Below the pieces are notes generated by a model. It searched no databases. It was not told the DNA's origin and saw only the letters and a list, made by a program, of their open reading frames with translations. The translations under genes were made by a program, and so were the position numbers. Shown piece by piece: positions 13,797-18,066 of a stretch of DNA of 18,066 bases (its first letter is position 1; the number at the start of each line of letters is the position of its first letter). This DNA comes from JBBAEA01 sp041656175 (GTDB lineage: Bacteria; Myxococcota_A; Bradymonadia; UBA4248): NCBI GenBank assembly GCA_041656175.1, contig JBBAEA010000074.1, forward strand, positions 1 through 18,066, in the 5' to 3' direction.

Positions 13797-16544
13797 ATGA
13801 CAAAGTACGCAAGCACTTATTTTTTCAGTAAGGGAAGGAAATTTCCGGAATTCGAGGGCAAGTCGGTCGACGAGCTCAAAACACTTTTGGGTGGCAAGGG
13901 CTACGGCCTTTATTTGATGCACAGCGTTTTAGACTTGCGCTGCCCAGTGGTGCTGAATGTGCCTACATTTCATGCGCACGAGTTAGTCGACGGCCGTTTG
14001 CCCAAAACGCTAGAAAACGACATCATGGCGGGTTTGGATGAGCTGGAGCAGTTCAGCGGCAAGAAGTTTGGCGACATCAACAACCCATTGTTGGTTTCGG
14101 CGCGCTCGGGTGCGAGATATTCGCTACCAGGCATGATGGACACCATTTTGAACATCGGCTTGACCGATGAAATCGTCAACAACCTAGCAAAGGGTGATTT
14201 GGCGCGATTCTGGTTAGACTCCTACCGACGCTTACTGCAAATGTACGGTGACGTAGTCTTGCAAATGAAGGAAGAAATTGAGTACACCGACGCGGACGGC
14301 GTGGTGAAAATGGTTGAAAACGACCCCTTCGAGATGGAATTGTCAGCGTTCAAGAAAGAGCGTGGAACCACAGACGATCTCGACCTTGACGCCGATGCAT
14401 TGCGTGAGCTGATCAAGCGCTACAAAGCCGTGTATGAGAAGCAAGGCAAGGTATTCCCGCAAGACCCCCGCGAGCAAGTCATGCGCTCCGCTGAGGCAGT
14501 CTTCCGCTCTTGGAACAACGAGCGCGCAGTCTACACACGTCGCCTTGAAGGAATCCCCGATTCTCTCGGTACCGCCGTTAACATCCAAGAGATGGTCTTT
14601 GGTAACAAGTCTGATCGCTCGGCAACTGGTGTGTTCTTTACACGTGACAAAAACAACGGCGAGAAACACAAAATTTTGGACGGAACAGTATTGTTCCAAG
14701 CACAAGGCGAGGACGTCGTAGCAGGTATTCGAAACAGCTTGCCGCTAGAAGTGCTCTTAGAGCATGAGGATCCTGCTTTCCACGAAATCTACCACGAGCT
14801 CAAAACTACCGGTGATCGCCTCGAAGTGGCGTTGAAGGATATGCAGGATACCGAGTTCACCATCGAAGATCAGGATGGCAAACCCGTATTATTCTGGCTA
14901 CAAATTCGAGACGGCAAGCGATCTGCCGTTGCTGAGTCGGTTATTGCGTCTAACCTCGTGAAGGAAGGCATCCTGAGCAAGGAAGAGGCCGTTTTAAAGG
15001 TAAACCCCGAGCGTTTTGAGGAGTTGTTGTATCCGCAAATCAGCGATAGCGAGCGCAAAGCGATGAAGGGTAAGTTGCTAACCAAGGGTAGCGCTGCTTC
15101 CCCAGGAGCCGTTTCGGGTAAGGTTTGCTTTACACAAGATGAAGCACTGAGCGCGAAAGATCGCGGTGATGACGTTATCTTGGTAACCGTTATGACTAGC
15201 CAAGAAGACGTCAAGGGTATGAAGGCATCGCGCGGAATTTTGACCACCACGGGTACAAAAGTTTCGCACGCTGCGATCATGGCGACTGCATGGGGAATCC
15301 CCGCCGTTGTTGGCGCATCCGAGATCCACATCAACTTCCCAGCGGGCGAGTTGACGGTTGGCGATACCACGATCAAACGCGGTGATGTCATCACGATTTG
15401 CGGAACGAGCGGTGAAGTTTACAAGGGTGCGATCAAAACGACGGTACCCACAGAATTAAGCCCTGAGGCGAAGAATATTTTGGCATGGAGTCAAGAGATT
15501 AAGAGCCTTGATGTGCGCGCCAACGCGGAAGCCGAAGAAGCGCAACTCGCCTACGACCACGGAGCACGCGGTATTGGGCTCTTCCGTACAGAGCATATGT
15601 TCTTGGGCGATCGCCTACCTGCGATCCAAGCGGTACTCTTCCGCGACAAGAACAATCCAGATGCCAACGTGAAAGTCGAAAAAGCGCTGAAGGATATCTA
15701 CGACTTCTCGAAGCATGACTTTAAACATGCGCTCAAAGTTATGGATGGCCATGGGGTAACGATTCGCTTGCTTGATGCGCCGCTACACGAGTTCTTCTCG
15801 CACAGCGCTGGTATGCAAAAAGAAGAGAACCCGATGCTCGGTCACCGCTCCATTCGAATGGCAATCACGGATCCAGAGATTCCCGAAATCCAAATCCGCG
15901 CCATTTTGGATGCTGCTGGCGAGCTTATCGACGAAGGTTTCGACCCAAGACCCGAGATCGAAATTCCGCTCCCGATTATCGCCGAGGAAATCCGCGCCAT
16001 CCATGAAGTTGCGCTCAAGGCTGCAAAAACGGTGAAGGAAAAACGCGGTGGTAAGGCTGTTCCGTACGCACTGGGTATGATGGTTGAGACGCCTGCAGCT
16101 TCAACATCGGCAAAAACGATGGTTCCCGAGCTAACGCGCGTTGACCCTGCATACGATAAGGACGTTCACCCGAGCTACGGCTTCGCCTCCTTTGGTACCA
16201 ACGACCTTACACAAACCACGCTCGCCATCTCGCGTGACGACGCAGATCGCTTCTTGCCACTATACGTTGAGAAAGGCTTCTTTGATCGCCATCCCTTTGT
16301 CTCAATTCACCCCTCGGTTGAGCGCATGATCCGAACCTTTGTTGAAGAAGCACGCGCTATCGATCCGAGCTTCGAGATCTTTATCTGCGGTGAGCACGGC
16401 GGCGATATTTACACGATTGAGCGATTACACGAAATCGGCCTCTCTGGCGTTTCGATGAGCCCTGGCAAGGTTTATCGCTCCATCATTAAGGCTGCGCAGT
16501 GCCAGGTCAAAAACCCGCGCAAAGCCATTCCGCATCGTGCGTAA
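13797..16544 (+). CDS. ppdK: Pyruvate, phosphate dikinase
   Basis: It interconverts pyruvate + ATP + Pi and PEP + AMP + PPi in the cytoplasm, at the glycolysis/gluconeogenesis node. I chose ATG 13797 (915 aa) over GTG 13731: TTGGAG lies just upstream (spacing 10 nt) and it matches family N-termini; GTG 13791 is also possible. The ATP-binding domain has GGKGYGL, SARSGARYSLPGMMDTILN, FPQDPREQ, AVFRSWNN and NAQGEDVVAG-like sequence (FQAQGEDVVAG). The C-terminal PEP domain has RANAE, GLFRTEHMF, GMMVETPAA, FGTNDLTQ and ICGEHGGD with Cys864. The central phosphohistidine loop is atypical: TTTGTKVSHAAIMAT, with His491 kept but the usual RGGMTSH changed. A terminator follows 24 bp downstream. Confidence 0.96.
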   Translation: MTKYASTYFFSKGRKFPEFEGKSVDELKTLLGGKGYGLYLMHSVLDLRCPVVLNVPTFHAHELVDGRLPKTLENDIMAGLDELEQFSGKKFGDINNPLLVSARSGARYSLPGMMDTILNIGLTDEIVNNLAKGDLARFWLDSYRRLLQMYGDVVLQMKEEIEYTDADGVVKMVENDPFEMELSAFKKERGTTDDLDLDADALRELIKRYKAVYEKQGKVFPQDPREQVMRSAEAVFRSWNNERAVYTRRLEGIPDSLGTAVNIQEMVFGNKSDRSATGVFFTRDKNNGEKHKILDGTVLFQAQGEDVVAGIRNSLPLEVLLEHEDPAFHEIYHELKTTGDRLEVALKDMQDTEFTIEDQDGKPVLFWLQIRDGKRSAVAESVIASNLVKEGILSKEEAVLKVNPERFEELLYPQISDSERKAMKGKLLTKGSAASPGAVSGKVCFTQDEALSAKDRGDDVILVTVMTSQEDVKGMKASRGILTTTGTKVSHAAIMATAWGIPAVVGASEIHINFPAGELTVGDTTIKRGDVITICGTSGEVYKGAIKTTVPTELSPEAKNILAWSQEIKSLDVRANAEAEEAQLAYDHGARGIGLFRTEHMFLGDRLPAIQAVLFRDKNNPDANVKVEKALKDIYDFSKHDFKHALKVMDGHGVTIRLLDAPLHEFFSHSAGMQKEENPMLGHRSIRMAITDPEIPEIQIRAILDAAGELIDEGFDPRPEIEIPLPIIAEEIRAIHEVALKAAKTVKEKRGGKAVPYALGMMVETPAASTSAKTMVPELTRVDPAYDKDVHPSYGFASFGTNDLTQTTLAISRDDADRFLPLYVEKGFFDRHPFVSIHPSVERMIRTFVEEARAIDPSFEIFICGEHGGDIYTIERLHEIGLSGVSMSPGKVYRSIIKAAQCQVKNPRKAIPHRA

Positions 16545-16567
16545 TAGCGCCTAGAAAGACTCTGATC

Positions 16568-16624
16568 GATTGGGGCAAGCGCCCCAATCCCTGTCCAAGG
16601 GGCTTGCCCCTTGGACTTTTTTTT
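16568..16624 (+). terminator. Rho-independent terminator after ppdK
   Basis: Two hairpins follow the stop codon. The first pairs GATTGGGGC (16568-16576) with GCCCCAATC (16581-16589). The second pairs GTCCAAGGGG (16593-16602) with CCCCTTGGAC (16607-16616) and is followed directly by eight Ts, a textbook intrinsic terminator. The two stems share the GGGGC..GCCCC core. Confidence 0.92.
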
Positions 16625-17001
16625 GTGTAGCGTCCTGATTTCATGGATTCTCTTTGAACGCGCCTCTGACGGCTCTTAGCTTAAACTCGTTGTTTTTTCT
16701 TAGATTTTGCATTTAATTAGCACTAGTGTAGCGTAAAACATCGAACTTGCGCTAAGACAGTTTTTTGCTCAAAAAGTGCATACATTCGCTATAAGCTACA
16801 TAACGATGCATTTCATACGCTTAGTTTAATCATACGGGTAGTTCGTGCAGGATATGATGGTTTTTTGCGATTTTTATAATGGCAGTTAAATTGCGACAAC
16901 GCTAGCTTCTAGCGTGAATCTGCGCTTGAATTGTCGCGATTTATATTATAGAATGATTGTTAGCTGTAGTCGTTTTGGCTTGTTACGAAATTGGAGGCGC
17001 A
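16625..17001. other. Intergenic region with nested inverted repeat
   Basis: This 377-bp region precedes the amidase gene. A 12-bp inverted repeat (16888-16899 and 16931-16942, 11 of 12 matching, AAATTGCGACAA type) encloses a 7-bp hairpin ACGCTAG/CTAGCGT (16899-16915). GCGATTTTTATAAT at about 16867-16880 and GCGATTTATATTAT at about 16936-16949 form a near direct repeat, the first including a perfect TATAAT (16875-16880). These could be promoter and operator, but no good -35 was found. GGAGG at 16993-16997 is the ribosome site of the next gene. Confidence 0.5.
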
Positions 17002-18066
17002 ATGAAAATCAGTAGAGGAGTCATTTTACTCAGTATATTGTTATGGCTTTTGCCACTACATGCCTCTGGCGCGGTCATCGTTATTGACCCTGGACATGGT
17101 GGAGAAGATCCAGGGGCAGTGGGATGCAGTCTACAAGAGCATGAAATTAATTTAGACGTATCCCTGAAGCTACGTAATTTATTAACGGCTGCGGGTCATA
17201 CCGTGCACATGACGCGAACTTCGAATGCAACAGTGAGTTTATCGGCTCGTGCGTCGTTTGCCAATTCAAAGAATGCAACGACCTTTGCGAGTATTCACAC
17301 CAATGCCTTTAATGCGGTTTCAACAGGCATTGAAACTTTTTGCTATGCCGCTGGTGGTGCGAGGGAGACGCAGGCGAGGAACATTCAGACCCGTATGCTC
17401 CAAGTTTGGTCCTTGGCAAACCGTGGCGTAAAATATGCAGACTTCTCAGTCCTTCGGAACACCAATATGCCCGCGACTTTGTCGGAGCTCGCTTTCATTA
17501 CCAATTGTACCCAAGACGCCCCATATCTTAGAAGTAGCGAACACCGCATGAACGCAGCACGAGCGCATTGTAGAGCCTTAGTTTCACAATGGGGAGGGAC
17601 GGCGAGCGCCTGTGAAGGTGGAAGCACCCCACCAGCGCAAACTGGTGAGATCATTGGTTTTACCTTTGAAGGAGCCTTGAACGGACCCAAAATAGCGGGA
17701 GCTAGCGTTAAAGCTGCAGGGAAGAGCGCAACAAGTGATTCCGCCGGCCTATTTAAGTTTGCAGCCCCCATCGGCTCTTACACTCTAACGGCGTCGAAAT
17801 CTGGATACGACAGCGTTACACGCAGTGACTGCTCCGCCGTTGCAGCGGGTTCCTCATCGTGGTGCTCGGTTGCTATGCAAAAATCGGTGGCACCGCCTGC
17901 AAGCGGAACCATCATTGGCTTTAGCTTCGAAGGCGCCATTGGAGGAACAAAAATAACGGGTGCAACCGTTAACGCCGCGGGTAAATCTTTTACCACTGGC
18001 GCCGACTCCTTGTTCAAGATCACTGCTCCTGTTGGAGCCTACACTTTGACTGGATCCAAGGCTGGC
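17002..18066 (+). CDS. Secreted N-acetylmuramoyl-L-alanine amidase, partial
   Basis: The frame is open from ATG 17002 to the window edge (355 codons, C-terminus missing). GGAGG lies 4 nt before the ATG. A signal peptide (about 1-23) is followed by an Amidase_3 zinc domain that cuts the bond between muramic acid and the stem peptide: IDPGHGG with His32, Glu46 in the QEHEINL block, SIHTN with His99, and SELAFITN with catalytic Glu162. After about residue 205, an 87-residue unit (starting EIIGFTFEGAL..) is repeated, with a second copy from 303 (TIIGFSFEGAI..). The units look like carboxypeptidase-regulatory-like beta-sandwiches and may bind the wall or surface. It probably acts in the periplasm in cell separation or wall turnover. 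Confidence 0.9.
   Translation, partial: MKISRGVILLSILLWLLPLHASGAVIVIDPGHGGEDPGAVGCSLQEHEINLDVSLKLRNLLTAAGHTVHMTRTSNATVSLSARASFANSKNATTFASIHTNAFNAVSTGIETFCYAAGGARETQARNIQTRMLQVWSLANRGVKYADFSVLRNTNMPATLSELAFITNCTQDAPYLRSSEHRMNAARAHCRALVSQWGGTASACEGGSTPPAQTGEIIGFTFEGALNGPKIAGASVKAAGKSATSDSAGLFKFAAPIGSYTLTASKSGYDSVTRSDCSAVAAGSSSWCSVAMQKSVAPPASGTIIGFSFEGAIGGTKITGATVNAAGKSFTTGADSLFKITAPVGAYTLTGSKAG
17647..18066 (+). repeat. 261-bp tandem coding repeat in the amidase gene
   Basis: The codons for EIIGFTFEGA (17647 on) and TIIGFSFEGA (17908 on) begin units 261 bp apart. Matching landmarks include KIAGASV/KITGATV, AAGKS/AAGKS, LFKFAAPIGSYTLT/LFKITAPVGAYTLT and SKSG/SKAG. The second unit is cut by the window edge, and more may follow. 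Synonymous differences are many, so the duplication is old. Confidence 0.85.

Noticed and set aside
1..18066. CRISPR array, tRNA or rRNA genes
   Set aside because: No regularly spaced short repeats, cloverleaf structures or rRNA-like conserved stretches were seen.

Overview
This window looks like a piece of a Gram-negative bacterial chromosome of moderate G+C. Signal peptides, two lipoprotein signals, an outer-membrane beta-barrel protein, a PEGA-domain protein and a Pro/Asp-rich lipoprotein linker suggest a deltaproteobacterial lineage (Myxococcota/Bradymonadota-like). That placement is inference; no rRNA or tRNA gene is present to settle it.

Layout. Bases 1-472 carry two repeat families (a 103-bp dispersed repeat and a 145-nt structured element). 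Bases 473-4497 form a three-gene + strand operon: a secreted DUF4332/helix-hairpin-helix protein, a membrane-anchored helical-repeat protein and a calcineurin-like phosphoesterase lipoprotein. Bases 4498-5301 are a repeat island: a second 103-bp repeat, a three-hairpin module, a truncated IS30-type transposase HTH fragment and a second structured element on the - strand. Bases 5302-6810 (- strand) hold dapB, translationally coupled to a lipoprotein gene that is broken by a 61-bp duplication. Bases 7210-8373 hold two small secreted proteins whose stop codons abut. Bases 8559-10172 are pyrG (- strand), divergent from a large outer-membrane protein gene (10420-12474), which is followed by an XdhC-family gene (12563-13408). 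A third structured element precedes a pyruvate phosphate dikinase gene (13797-16544) that ends in a clear intrinsic terminator. The window ends inside a secreted N-acetylmuramoyl-L-alanine amidase with C-terminal repeats.

The enzymes are mostly housekeeping (lysine/diaminopimelate, CTP synthesis, the PEP/pyruvate node, cell-wall hydrolysis) and are not one pathway. The most interesting content is non-coding. Three elements of 145, 144 and 143 nt (A 273-417 +, B 5151-5294 -, C 13469-13611 +) keep the same ends, a tandem G-A internal loop and a long hairpin, while their stem sequences differ with compensating changes. This is good evidence for a structured RNA or structured repeat family that I do not recognise. 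The second strongest observation is the 29-bp direct repeat at 6616-6705: loss of one 61-bp unit would restore a full-length 237-residue lipoprotein, so this is either a recent pseudogene or a switchable gene.
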